Shown: positions 30,144 to 39,948 of the stretch, piece after piece
How the letters are laid out: every line of letters starts with the position of its first letter
Numbering within the stretch: the stretch's first letter is position 1
The notes under the pieces: model-generated
Databases searched by the model: none
What the model saw: only the letters and a program-made list of their open reading frames with translations
Told to the model about the DNA's origin: nothing
Position numbers and translations under genes: made by a program
From: Unio delphinus
Taxonomy: Eukaryota; Mollusca; Bivalvia; Unionida; Unionidae
Length of the DNA: 64,000 nucleotides
Direction: 5' to 3'
Assembly (NCBI GenBank): GCA_029339505.1
Contig: JAQISU010000119.1
Coordinates: 2,879,001 to 2,943,000 of the forward strand

Positions 30144-30668
30144 ATGTCATATAGTGTTATTAGTGTTGCGTTAACTCCTGGTCAAATCAAAAAATTGCAA
30201 TCAGAATCGGCTAAAAAATGTGGAACCACAATCACGTTGAAACCTAATCAAATGACTGGTGGTGCAAATAAATTATCGCTGACAACTCGTCAAATAAAAC
30301 ATTTCAATGATGCACTTGCAGCCAAAAAAGGTGTTCAGATTACTCTTTCTGCGGCTGCTATCAAAAATATGATTAAAACGGGTGGTATATTTCCATTGTT
30401 AGCTGCAATACCAGCATTGATTGCAGCAGCAGCCCCAGCGGTGGCTAAAGCAGCGGCGTTAGGAGCCGTTGGTACTGCAGCAGGAATGGCACTTAAGAAG
30501 GCAACTGGGAAGGGATATAAAAAAAAGGGAAAGGGTCTAAGACTACCAGGAACCCCGTATTCATGGTACAGCGGAAAGGGTCTAAGACTACCAGGAACCC
30601 CGTATTCATGGTACAGCGGGAGATCCGTTCACGGATCAGGCCTGAGACTACCAGGAACGGTTTATTAA
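30144..30668 (+). CDS. pX-like basic core/membrane protein (174 aa)
   Basis: Begins MSYSVISVALTPGQIKKLQ and contains a second LSLTTRQIKHFN unit that mirrors TPGQIKKLQ, then GGIFPLLAAIPALIAAAAPAV, a hydrophobic segment like that in adenovirus pX. The C-terminus is basic and glycine-rich and carries three LRLPGTP repeats, two identical as KGLRLPGTPYSWYSG. MTGGA upstream of the helix fits the (M/I/L)xG-G protease consensus but is not kept in E3 or E5. Intact in this copy. It likely binds DNA or membranes inside the particle. Confidence 0.65.
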   Translation: MSYSVISVALTPGQIKKLQSESAKKCGTTITLKPNQMTGGANKLSLTTRQIKHFNDALAAKKGVQITLSAAAIKNMIKTGGIFPLLAAIPALIAAAAPAVAKAAALGAVGTAAGMALKKATGKGYKKKGKGLRLPGTPYSWYSGKGLRLPGTPYSWYSGRSVHGSGLRLPGTVY

Positions 30669-30703
30669 TTCAGAAATCTTCAATTTCCGAACCTATGGTT
30701 CCC

Positions 30704-31126
30704 ATGTCCAATTTTGATTTAATGGATGCGGCTAAAAAACTAGTGATTAAAAATTTCAGAGGTGTTTTTATGAAAGATCAATTACCACATCAACCAAACA
30801 AAACTGAAACAGGTATTATTAATCTCGATAACAGCACCGGACCTGGAACTCACTGGGTTGCATACGCTATTGATCCACGTGGGATTGTCTATTTTGATTC
30901 ATATGGATTAGCCCCACCAAAAGAGTTTATGCGTTACATAAAACAATTTCCAATGAAGACTTGGTATTCTACGGTACCAACACAACAAATCAATGACCCA
31001 CCAATATGCGGCAGTGAAGTATTAAATGTCCTTGACGCTATTTCAGCATCTAGAAAATCACCACACATTGTCGTAAATGACTACACCAGCAATCGCGTTT
31101 TAGAGAGAGAAAGAGTTTTACAATAA
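30704..31126 (+). CDS. Adenain-like cysteine protease (140 aa, C5-type)
   Basis: Catalytic residues stand in the adenain order: His50 in GTHWV, Asp65 in YFDSYG, Gln94 or Gln95 in PTQQ, Cys102 in ICGSEV. The length is shorter than adenovirus protease but similar to Polinton/adintovirus enzymes. I place the start at MSNFDLM because this ATG is conserved in E3 and E4; one further ATG lies 9 bases upstream. The enzyme would mature capsid proteins such as the pVI-like protein. It is intact, overlaps no gene, and its stop is one base before the fibre-like start. Confidence 0.85.
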   Translation: MSNFDLMDAAKKLVIKNFRGVFMKDQLPHQPNKTETGIINLDNSTGPGTHWVAYAIDPRGIVYFDSYGLAPPKEFMRYIKQFPMKTWYSTVPTQQINDPPICGSEVLNVLDAISASRKSPHIVVNDYTSNRVLERERVLQ

Positions 31127-31127
31127 C

Positions 31128-32252
31128 ATGATTGATATTTGGGGGAGATCTTTGAAACCCAAACCCGATGGCACTGCTCCCCATGATTCTATCAAGGATA
31201 TAAAAAAAATAATTGAAGATGAAATAGCTGAGACGTTAAATTTAACAAGTGTTGACCCGAACGAAATAGTTGTATTTCAAGACAAACAGGGTAAATTGAA
31301 ATCCAGTGATGTGTCATTGGATGATATTTTAGTTAAACAACGAAACGCAATCGAGAACACCGTTGCGTTATTTTCCGATCAGGGTAAATTGAAATCCAGT
31401 GATGTGTCATTGGATGATATTTTAGTTAAACAACAAAATGCAATCGAGAACATCGTTGCGTTATTTTCCGATCAGGGTAAATTGAAAACCAGTAATATTT
31501 CTCTGGATGATATTTTAGTTAAACAACAAAATGCAATTGAGAACACCGTTGCGTTATTTTCCGATCAGGGTAAATTGAAAACCAGTAATATTTCTCTGGA
31601 TGATATTTTGGTTAAACAACAAAACGCAATCGAGGATACTATCGCGTTATTTTCCGATCAGGGTAAATTCAAACCAGGCGTACTTTTTTCGACGATTACA
31701 GATCGATTTAAAACTCTCAACGATTCTGCGTTAGAACTAGCAACACTTCAATCTAAAACCGAAGAACACATAAAACAGTTTACCGCATTTCGTAGAAATA
31801 TCATTGATAAATTTATTGGAACTACATTCGATAAAATTGAACTAAAACTCCCTGATATTAAAAAATCCATCGATGAGACGAAAACCTTCATCGAAGGCAT
31901 CAAAGGGGATGCAACGAGGATGATAACAGTCATTGAAAAAACAAAAATTCCTCATGAGAAAACCAACAACGTAGTATACACAATCAAACACGGATCATTT
32001 GAGTGGACACCTACACAGAACAAATTAGATATCACTGCAACCGTTAAGGGTATTTATCGATTAACACTAGTAACACCATTGTCTCAATTTAATATTTCAT
32101 CGTCCAGTTCATCCGGGGTCAATAATACGATTTCAACGATCATCGACAAGAATACAACTGAAAAGTTTACAATCACATCTACTGATAAAAATTTGGTTAG
32201 GGTCTCAACAACGTGGTATGTGGAATTCGTAGCGGATTTAAGTAAATCGTAA
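31128..32252 (+). CDS. Fibre-like protein with four 31-residue shaft repeats (374 aa)
   Basis: N-terminal MIDIWGRS anchor, then four tandem 93-bp units (for example SLDDILVKQQNAIENTVALF, followed by SDQGKLK) at about residues 50-175. Next come coiled-coil heptads around ALELATLQSKTEEHIKQF and LPDIKKSIDETKTFIEGI, and finally a beta-rich domain of about 110 residues with a Ser-rich loop (SSSSSSG) ending in WYVEFVADLSK. E4 carries about one unit and E3 none recognisable. The tail-shaft-head layout suggests a trimeric attachment fibre; this is inference, since no family is recognised. Confidence 0.55.
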   Translation: MIDIWGRSLKPKPDGTAPHDSIKDIKKIIEDEIAETLNLTSVDPNEIVVFQDKQGKLKSSDVSLDDILVKQRNAIENTVALFSDQGKLKSSDVSLDDILVKQQNAIENIVALFSDQGKLKTSNISLDDILVKQQNAIENTVALFSDQGKLKTSNISLDDILVKQQNAIEDTIALFSDQGKFKPGVLFSTITDRFKTLNDSALELATLQSKTEEHIKQFTAFRRNIIDKFIGTTFDKIELKLPDIKKSIDETKTFIEGIKGDATRMITVIEKTKIPHEKTNNVVYTIKHGSFEWTPTQNKLDITATVKGIYRLTLVTPLSQFNISSSSSSGVNNTISTIIDKNTTEKFTITSTDKNLVRVSTTWYVEFVADLSKS

Positions 32253-32281
32253 TTGAAAACGATAGCGTATTTAAAATAAAA

Positions 32282-32911
32282 ATGATTTCATCATCGCAAT
32301 ATCGCTATGATCAGGTCAGAGAGTATCAAACTAGACTCAAAACCTTGTCTGAGGAGTATGCAATGAAAATTAAAAAATATCGCAGGAGAATTACCGCAAT
32401 TGATGTTACTGTGTACGCTGTGAGTGGTGTAATCACCGGAGCCGGTATTATACTGTCTTCAGTGACAATGATGGCTCCGATAGCTGTTCCAATTTGCATT
32501 TCTGCGGCAACAACCATCGCTGGAATTATTTCAATAATCACAAAAAAAATATCCTCATGCAGCCAACGGAAACTACAAGACTACATAATTCAATTTCATG
32601 TTGTGTCTACTGCATACTCGCAATTATCCTCATTGATATCGTCATCGCTCGATGATACAATTATATCAGAGAGTGAGTTTTCAGCGATGGTAGGTATTTA
32701 CGATTCCGCGGTGTCAACATTAGAAATACAACATGAGTATAATAACAATGACAACACAGATGGAATTACTTCAACAAATAGTGGAGAACACAAACCCAGT
32801 ACAAACAAGCATGATCTCAATAACATCAACGAATCCAGAATTCAGTGTGAATTTCCCCTCTCCGGTCCCAGTGAAGGAGATAGCGCTAGCAAAATTACGA
32901 GTGTATCATAG
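32282..32911 (+). CDS. Membrane protein with two hydrophobic helices (about 209 aa)
   Basis: A charged N-terminal coiled coil (QVREYQTRLKTLSEEYAMKI) is followed by two adjacent membrane segments, VYAVSGVITGAGIILSSVTM and APIAVPICISAATTIAGII, then KKISSCSQRKL and a second helical part. The E3 and E4 copies share the layout. The last 164 bases overlap the penton-like gene in another frame and are poorly conserved, so the functional C-terminus may end earlier. A role in the virion inner membrane or membrane fusion is possible. Confidence 0.6.
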   Translation: MISSSQYRYDQVREYQTRLKTLSEEYAMKIKKYRRRITAIDVTVYAVSGVITGAGIILSSVTMMAPIAVPICISAATTIAGIISIITKKISSCSQRKLQDYIIQFHVVSTAYSQLSSLISSSLDDTIISESEFSAMVGIYDSAVSTLEIQHEYNNNDNTDGITSTNSGEHKPSTNKHDLNNINESRIQCEFPLSGPSEGDSASKITSVS

Positions 32912-34082
32912 CTGGCCAAATATTAGGTCAAAATCATTTGGTGGTCAACAACCGAATAATTCACTGGTATTTGCAAATAAGAATAAACCAGATGGTACCC
33001 CAGACTGGAATGTTGTTTCCATACCAACCGGATCATACCAAATCGAACAAATCAATAATGAATTCGCGCGTAGAATAAAATCGATTACTGGAGTAGAGTC
33101 AACAATAGCTATAACAGTTCATGAGCCAACACTATCATCTGCCATTGAAATAAGCACAGAAGGATACGTCGTAGATATCTATCAAAGCTCAATAAGGACC
33201 GTGCTGGGATGGCCTGAATTACCACCAGGGGGGAAAACCGTTGATTTACCAGAACCAAAAAAATCTGATTATGTCACCGACAGGATAAAACCCAATAATC
33301 CAGTAAAAAGTTATAAAGATTATAATAAGTGGGAGCTTTTCAATGGAATAGTAGAAAATAACGTCAAATTCGTACCCCGACAGAACAAAATTACTGAAAA
33401 TTTCACAGCATTTAATAACGATTTTTCGCTGTTGTTAATATCTCTTAAATCCGGTACTCTCACCCGAGATGAATTTATCAGCGTCGTAGAAACATGTAAC
33501 AAAATCATCTTCGATATGAAAATATTTCATTTGCTAATTATTCAAGAGATATTAGGCGACGATAATCCTAAAACGAGAACAGAGTTTGCGATGAAAGGTA
33601 ATATACGCGTAGAAGATATTCGTGAGTTTAAACTACCAGGATATAATCTCTTAGAACTACAAAAATCTCTCGATGATGCCATCGATATTGGTTTTAAAAT
33701 AATTCATGATACATGGAAAAAAACAACATCACAGGAAATAAAAACCCTCAAACATAATAATGACCCAGATGGTGGTGGCAGGCATATTGCTCCGTTCAAT
33801 GTGAATATTTCATCGGTGATTGCGCTCAATTTAGTATGTGATGTTATCGAAGGAAGCTATCAAATAAATTTAGAACGATCAAACCAAGCTCAACAGGGGT
33901 ATATTTTGTATTCATTTGCACCAATAGCTCCTCCAGGGTTTTTAATAATTGAGTCCCCGGTGAATCCAGTCTATATGCGATGTCATAATAATTCATTAAC
34001 CAGAATTAATTTCAAACTCACTGACCAGTCTAATAATCTGATTGATTTACAAGAGGAGGTTCACAAATTAGTCTATTTGTGA
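32748..34082 (+). CDS. Penton-like or second capsid protein candidate (444 aa)
   Basis: The start MTTQMELLQQI aligns with the starts in E3 (MSQELLQQI) and E4; an upstream in-frame ATG is not conserved. The first 170 residues are beta-rich (LRVYHSWPNIR, then PTGSYQIEQINNEF, ITVHEPTLSSAIEIS and VVDIYQSSIRTVLGWPE) and best conserved. The middle is helical and charged. The C-terminus returns to beta strands (GFLIIESPVNPVYMRCHNN, then LTRINFKLTD). It is the last gene before the right terminal repeat. In adintovirus-like gene sets this place suits a penton or vertex protein; no motif proves it. Confidence 0.5.
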   Translation: MTTQMELLQQIVENTNPVQTSMISITSTNPEFSVNFPSPVPVKEIALAKLRVYHSWPNIRSKSFGGQQPNNSLVFANKNKPDGTPDWNVVSIPTGSYQIEQINNEFARRIKSITGVESTIAITVHEPTLSSAIEISTEGYVVDIYQSSIRTVLGWPELPPGGKTVDLPEPKKSDYVTDRIKPNNPVKSYKDYNKWELFNGIVENNVKFVPRQNKITENFTAFNNDFSLLLISLKSGTLTRDEFISVVETCNKIIFDMKIFHLLIIQEILGDDNPKTRTEFAMKGNIRVEDIREFKLPGYNLLELQKSLDDAIDIGFKIIHDTWKKTTSQEIKTLKHNNDPDGGGRHIAPFNVNISSVIALNLVCDVIEGSYQINLERSNQAQQGYILYSFAPIAPPGFLIIESPVNPVYMRCHNNSLTRINFKLTDQSNNLIDLQEEVHKLVYL

Positions 34083-34114
34083 AATCCTAGGGGGATTTTC
34101 GTAGTGATTTTCGT

Positions 34115-34404
34115 CCCTAGGACACGATATCGTATCGGACTTGATAAAATATTCGGTTAAAATCACCGTAAACCTTAGCAGCAGAGAGGGTGAGTCACAA
34201 CATCATTGTGACATTTATGATTCATCAACGAAAACGCGAATACAGTATCACCTGCGAATTCATGTTTTCAGACAGGGTCGGAGACTTATTTTTTTTCTGG
34301 TTAAAAACATGAGATTTCGCGAGAAGGGTCTATTCGTACCGTTTTAAGGGTATAATAAAAAATAAAAACAAAAAAATGTTGTCCGGCTCACCCTCTCTGC
34401 TGCT
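34115..34404 (-). repeat. Right terminal inverted repeat of E2
   Basis: Reverse complement of 17902-18192. It includes a non-functional copy of the last ATPase codons (TRYRIGLDKIFG then stop) between 34118 and 34160, and the internal inverted motif AGCAGCAGAGAGGGTGAG at 34170. Confidence 0.9.
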
Positions 34405-34409
34405 CGTAC
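34405..34409. repeat. Right 5-bp target site duplication of E2 (CGTAC)
   Basis: Exact copy of 17897-17901 next to the terminal CTGCTGCT. Confidence 0.85.
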
Positions 34410-34410
34410 A

Positions 34411-34744
<334 letters not shown>

Positions 34745-35880
34745 TACAGAATTCGAATACTGACTGATATTGACAGCTTTATTATGAACGATAGTATCCT
34801 GTAACCACGTTTGTTTATGGGATATATCCGTTGAATGATAAACCCAGCGTTCATGATGATCTAAAACCAATGAAATTTAAAACAAAACTTACAAAGCAGT
34901 GGACAAAAATAGTTAAATATACCTGAGCTTCCATAAAAGACGCTGCTGAGATAGAAAAAATATAAAAGTTTCCCATAAAAAAAAATCAAAATATAAATTG
35001 AAAGCTCTGTTTGAAAACGTTGATCACAATGCGCATGCGTGCACTAATGCAGTAATAATATTGCCACGAATATGGCGTTGATATATTTTAATGTGCTGAA
35101 AATATTTGTGAAAGCGATCCAGTATATTTGTGATTGTTTTCAAGATTATATAATACAAACTATGATCAATTTGTACTACCGAATGGAGATATGTATCGTT
35201 CGGAGTTTCTCCACGACGAAATGAGAAATCTTGTGAAGGTATTTTCTTCGTAGAATACCCATATTGAACACATACTGATATATTTATTACCAACCCAACC
35301 GATATGCACACAGATGTATTCGTGGAAGACAAACTAATTTGAATTTCTTGAAGACGAGCAGATACGCTGCTGCAACTATGGACATGGTTTATTATGGAGC
35401 ACTACATATATATATATAAAGATGTTAATCACTAAATAAGGCACCGTTTCATGTCGTATGCTTACTTGGAATAAGTGAATGTCATTGATATTTTAAACGA
35501 TTTGGACATCAATCACACGAGATGACCAGAGTTGCAACACACAGACCTATACCACATTTTGACTTGTCTGGATTCGCTTGTATATAATTTGCTAAATATC
35601 TTCATCCGATTAGCATTGTCTGGTTTGATAGACAGTTTTCAGAAAAGAAGTGGGTATCGACGGTGATGTTTCGATCAACGCAAAAATAATTAATATGTCA
35701 TGCAATATGTGAAGCAGTCATATAACATAGTACCTAAAAAGAAGTCAAGACCACAGGAACATAAATATTCCGATGATTAAAATCCTGATACAACGGATTT
35801 AAAACAATACGAATTAAAAGCGTCAAATCACCCATGTTGGACGCTATTATCATAAACGACATAAGAACAATATATATAGG
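34745..35880 (+). pseudogene. Polymerase N-terminal half relic
   Basis: Fragments FMGYIR/YGIYPLNDKP-like, YDQFVLPNGDMYRSE, YGHGLLW, then YFKRFGH and EMTRVAT followed by PHFDLSGFA align in order with the E2 polymerase. They lie in several frames, with deletions and stops. No helicase part follows; the sequence jumps to the ATPase relic. It is heavily decayed and may belong to E3 or to a separate copy. Confidence 0.65.
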
Positions 35881-35894
35881 TGTGTGCTTTTGAA

Positions 35895-36454
35895 ACTAAA
35901 TTTATAAATTTATGTCCATATCACCGCTGTACCATGTTTGTTGAATATTGTTAAGTGTGTATGTGTCGACCCCGTTAAACACAGAAATACTACTACAGTT
36001 ATCTCTGATCACTTTCGGAATTTGTGTTACACCGAAGAGTGACATAAACTACATAGGTATTTTTTTGTCAGCCTCGAGAAAATATCCAAGAAGGATTGGA
36101 CTGTTTGTCCAACGTTACATCATCGTACACAACTACATAAATATTGATCCACCAAGGTCATCTATGTTCGGCTATTCAACAATATTAGTGATAAACTCGA
36201 AAACCGCACAGTCATCATTTATGATGCATTTTCATTAAAATAGTCTAAGTACTTCATAGCATTCGTGATCGTCTACAGATGTTGCAACTAAATATCATAT
36301 ATCCCACTTGAGCTACCTCATTCTCAAATTAAGTAACAACTGTTTGACAACTTTTAGACAGACCTATTAGTTAAGACCTGAAATAATCTAGGTAACGCTC
36401 CTTGATGTTTTACCGCTTCCATTTTCATGTCGCCAATCAATCAATTACTTCCAT
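35895..36454 (-). pseudogene. Packaging ATPase relic, E3
   Basis: Antisense sequence retains segments equivalent to the asparagine-rich C-terminal part of the E2 ATPase (35900-36030) and the region around the Walker B strand near 36130, with frameshifts and several stops. The Walker A loop region near 36350 is damaged. The start codon lies at 36452-36454, 17 bases from the zinc-ribbon start. Confidence 0.65.
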
Positions 36455-36471
36455 GATATATAATAAATAAT

Positions 36472-36972
36472 ATGGCTTTATATTGAGTTATGTGTAAGGG
36501 GCGTACTTCTACAGGTTAATTAATGACCATCAGATTGGAAAATTATAAATACAATTTTTCTTCATATTTATCTCCGCTGACGAATCAAGTTTAGAAGAAG
36601 GAAAAGAAAACAAATCGATGGGTGATATTGCAGCAAAATTAACGAAATTACATGAGACTCAATGGGCCAAATACTTACGAGAAAAACACCTTCCATTATA
36701 TAACTATTGTGGTCGTTGGGCTAAACTTGATATCTGATTTGCCAATAAAAACCAACCAAGACCAAGTGAATATTAGATAAAGAAAATTGATAAAGCATGT
36801 CATGCTCATGATCTATCTTTAAAAAAAAACAATCTGCAGCTTAGACATACCACATATGTCAAATTAATTCAAGCGTTAAATTCCATAAACATAATTCTTT
36901 TCAAGAATCATTGACTTACTGGTTAGTAAGATCAGCAATGAAAGGTAAACTATTATTAGTGGCTGGTCATTA
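36472..36972 (+). pseudogene. Zinc-ribbon/PLA2 relic, E3
   Basis: ATGGCTTTATATTGA starts the damaged zinc-ribbon part. Downstream MGDIAAKLTKLHETQWAKYL, then EKHLPLYNYCGRWAKLD, KACHAHDL and LLLVAGH match the PLA2 part. The calcium loop is altered (YCGRW) and stops are frequent. It shows that the GEKHLP segment is in one frame here, so the shift seen at that point in E2 is private. Confidence 0.6.
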
Positions 36973-36974
36973 AT

Positions 36975-37864
36975 ATTAGTAAGCTCGCTGAAGCTGCAGG
37001 TGTCAAACGTCATACTGCTACATATTGGTTATCACTGCAGGCAATACGGCAAATGTACCTAACAACGCCTTAAAGAATCGAATATGCGTATTTTTATGTC
37101 AGTGTTCCTCATGAAGTTCATCAGGCTGATATTCTTCTTTTATCACATGATACTATACAAATTGGTAGACGACAAAAAACGTACATTTACGAGCAAACTG
37201 TAGTTGATGTTTTAGTTAAGTACAAAACATATCACCGCCATTATCATTAGAGAAAGCAGTAGAAGCTCCGTCGGTGTTGGAACGAATGGATCAACGCGGT
37301 TGTCTACTATGGTCAAAGCTACTACAGGTTGACTCTGGAAAATACTTTCAGGGCGTGTATCATCCCTAAAGAATAACATACTGTCAAAATATGATGATGA
37401 CATACTGATATACACTGTGATCAGGCAATTGTTGAGAGATTTAATCGAACTCTTCAAGAGCGGATACTTGGATAACAATATGCAAAGGAAATAATTTTGA
37501 AAGCAATGTACTAAGTCCATAATGGGTTGCAAGATTAGCAGGTGTGATAAACACATTAAATGATGAAGGTACTCGGTAAACTAACATTAAAACGTATCAC
37601 AAAAATATATACTTGTACATGATCTTGTGTCGAAACAACCAGCATTAAGTAACGTTACTGTCAGATACTTATATGAGCCTGGTGCACATGAATGGGGTAA
37701 AAGAGAGCGACTGATCCGATCTGGAGTTTCCAAGCACATACAATTTTCAGCGTGGTTACATTCACGGGTAGACATGCAATAGACATATTAGATTTAACTG
37801 CTCCCCACCATATATATATACACACGTGAAAAGTTACAAATAATACCCGCGATCACCTAACTAG
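36975..37864 (+). pseudogene. DDE integrase relic, E3
   Basis: KLAEAAGVKRHTATYWLS, EVHQADILL, LLQVDSGKYFQG, then DQAIVERFNRTLQERILG are recognisable, including the catalytic Asp, Asp and Glu positions. Frameshifts and deletions occur throughout. It ends at CTAACTAGCACC, the conserved convergent stop region. Confidence 0.65.
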
Positions 37865-39140
37865 CACCTCTACGTCTATTACATTCAAGAAACTCCAAAA
37901 TCTTATTTTCACATGTATGACCACGAATACTATCTTTTACATCTACGGTATCATTACTTGAATACTGCCATAACCTTACTGTGCTACAGCACACACCCCG
38001 ATTGTTATGTTGTTGTTTCAGCATCGTTATAAATTCAGCATCAATATCAAAGGTGCGATTATTGTGTTGTCACATTTTTTATAACTAGCGAGGTTTTTGT
38101 TTCTTACTAGTCATTTTTGATAATTTTGAAGTTTGTGTCAGTCACATTTACAATAACCCTCAGCAGCTGAGTTTTTTTTCTAACTCTTAGTACTGCGAGA
38201 TAGTCTAAGTTTCAATACTCCATACAATCGTCAATAATCAAGACAACTGTATCAGGGGCTGGTCTATTAATATCCACTCTGGTCATCTCGTGAGTGAGAT
38301 GTCCAAAGGGCCTATCATATTCAGAAGATTCTCCCATCCCTAAAAAAACATCATGGATAACACGCGAACATATCCACGGATACAACTTCGTTGTGGTCAT
38401 AATTGGTATTACACAATCCACTCTGTCCGTAGTCAAAGCAGCCTAGTTCCATATCTTTGAAAATTTAGCGAGGGCTGCAACTGACGCAACTGTTAAACAG
38501 TTACTCAGTAACGCGTCAATATTTTCACTTTTAAATACTGCACAAGATTCTTAATTTCTTCAGCGAGAGATTCTAACCGGTATATTTCACCGTTAGGACG
38601 TAACAATTGATCACATTTTTAATCCATTTGAAATAATCATACTGACACAGGATCGTTTGTACTTTTTCATGAATAAAATAAAAAAAATTGCATCCAGAGA
38701 TGTTGGGTTAAAATCATACTGTTGGATCTAGTGTAAATATCATTACTGCGTTAGTCCACGTTTTTTCTCTTCTTATGAAAAAAGGTCATCTGATTGCACA
38801 ATCAATTTTATTCTGAACAAAATCATTGATCGTTAAGATTGTCAATAATTTTTTTCACTCGCACATCGCTCTTTGCTGCGTCAATGACGTTTGCAATGAA
38901 TTTGTCGACACCTATTTTTTGAATGTTGACAATATGTGAGATGCCCCTTCATCACGAAATTCTTTTTTATCACTCCGAATAATATTAATCAGATTGTTAT
39001 TATCAACCGGAACTCTCCGCCAATGTCAGGAGTTATTATGAAAAGGTAAATTTTGATTCAATAAGTGGAGCATTCCACGGAATGATTGTTGATAACTCCT
39101 TCAAAACATATTTTAAACAGATATTAAAAAAATATATTAT
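37857..39140 (-). pseudogene. Polymerase-helicase-HNH relic with large deletion, E3
   Basis: The HNH and helicase tail lie at about 37857-38215. The sequence then jumps to the polymerase palm region (VDINRPAPDT, FGHLTHEMTRV, 38212-38436) and on to N-terminal segments up to about 39130. Most of the helicase and the second half of the polymerase are missing. Confidence 0.6.
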
Positions 39141-39143
39141 ATA

Positions 39144-39325
39144 AATGATGACTCGAATAAAGAATCACGGTATGTGTTTAATGATGTGTTCTTCTATCGC
39201 TTGTAACATCCCCGTGTAAATGATTTTTTACGGACAGCATTTATAAAGAGTATGGCGAGGGAGTCTTTCTCGAAACCGTGTTTACGATGCGTGTTTATTT
39301 ATTGGGGACACAATTTGTTTGTACA
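39144..39325 (+). pseudogene. Cys-rich protein relic, E3
   Basis: Starts ATGATGACTCG and keeps a CNIP cluster, GGSL-like WRGSL and PCLRC elements in changing frames, corresponding to 23815-24138. It has several stops. Confidence 0.4.
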
Positions 39326-39366
39326 ATATGGTGATATAATGACATAGAAAAGGTTATAAGAACACA

Positions 39367-39642
39367 TGAAAATTAATTGTGAATAATAGTAATTATCTTC
39401 TATATACTGCTAGAAAGACAAATATATCTTTGTCACAATTTGTGTTCGAGACTTATTTCGGAGGTATCAAGAATGATCTTGCGATAGATCACAATAATGG
39501 TCACAGACTTGACGATTCTCTGGAAATTTTGCAAGCTGTTGTACAGAACCCAAACTACAAAAAGAAGGAAGTTGAAAAATATAACATTATATTTGCGAAT
39601 AGGTCAGTTAGATCTTTTAATATAGAGACTGGCAAAGAATGA
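39367..39642 (+). pseudogene. HNH endonuclease fragment, E3
   Basis: The frame keeps SQFVFETYFGGI, LAIDHNNGHRLDDSLEILQAV, then SVRSFNIETGKE, matching the HNH core and the beginning of the NUMOD-like part in E1 and E2. The N-terminal 40 residues and the C-terminus are missing. Confidence 0.6.
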
Positions 39643-39733
39643 AAATTTTAATGAATAACGGCAGTAAGATAATATTTTGATATTATCTCGCAATCGATTC
39701 GACGTGTAGCATAAAATATACATGAGTCTGCTC

Positions 39734-39887
39734 AGCAGCAGAGAGGGTTAATCGGACAAGCCTTTACGGGCGTCATTTTGGTAATCCGAGGCTTCCTCAT
39801 AAATGCTTAATTGAAGCGTCCATTTGGTAAAATCAGAATTAAAAAAAAAACGACGTCACAGTCGTTGTCACCACCCTCTCTGCTGCT
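39734..39887. repeat. 154-bp unit bounded by the terminal-repeat motif in inverted orientation
   Basis: Begins AGCAGCAGAGAGGGTTAATC and ends CACCCTCTCTGCTGCT, the same ends as the outer 229 bases of the E2 terminal repeats, but with a largely different inside. It directly precedes the structural block. It may be a terminal repeat of a second insertion or an independent palindromic unit. No clear target duplication flanks it. Confidence 0.65.
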
Positions 39888-39948
39888 ATGAAGCTAACCG
39901 AATTAGCTATAGATACAATGATGATTTAGCGATATATTTTTTATATGA

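Larger units (their letters stand above)
17902..34404 (+). mobile_element. E2: complete 16.5-kb Polinton/adintovirus-like element
   Basis: Bounded by near-identical inverted repeats of about 290 bases and a perfect 5-bp duplication. Gene order: ATPase(-), zinc-ribbon/PLA2(+), integrase(+), polymerase-helicase-HNH(-), Cys-rich(+), HNH(+), control region, small ORF(+), small conserved protein(+), long structural protein(+), pVI-like(+), MCP(+), pX-like(+), protease(+), fibre-like(+), membrane protein(+), penton-like(+). The integrase, MCP, pVI-like, PLA2 and HNH genes carry one or two lesions each; the rest are open. The gene set matches adintovirus-like viruses, but with a helicase-fused polymerase. 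Confidence 0.9.

Noticed and set aside
30563..30703. Extended N-terminus of the protease frame
   Set aside because: It lies antiphase over the pX-like repeat tail and is not conserved; the ATG at 30704 is shared by E3 and E4.
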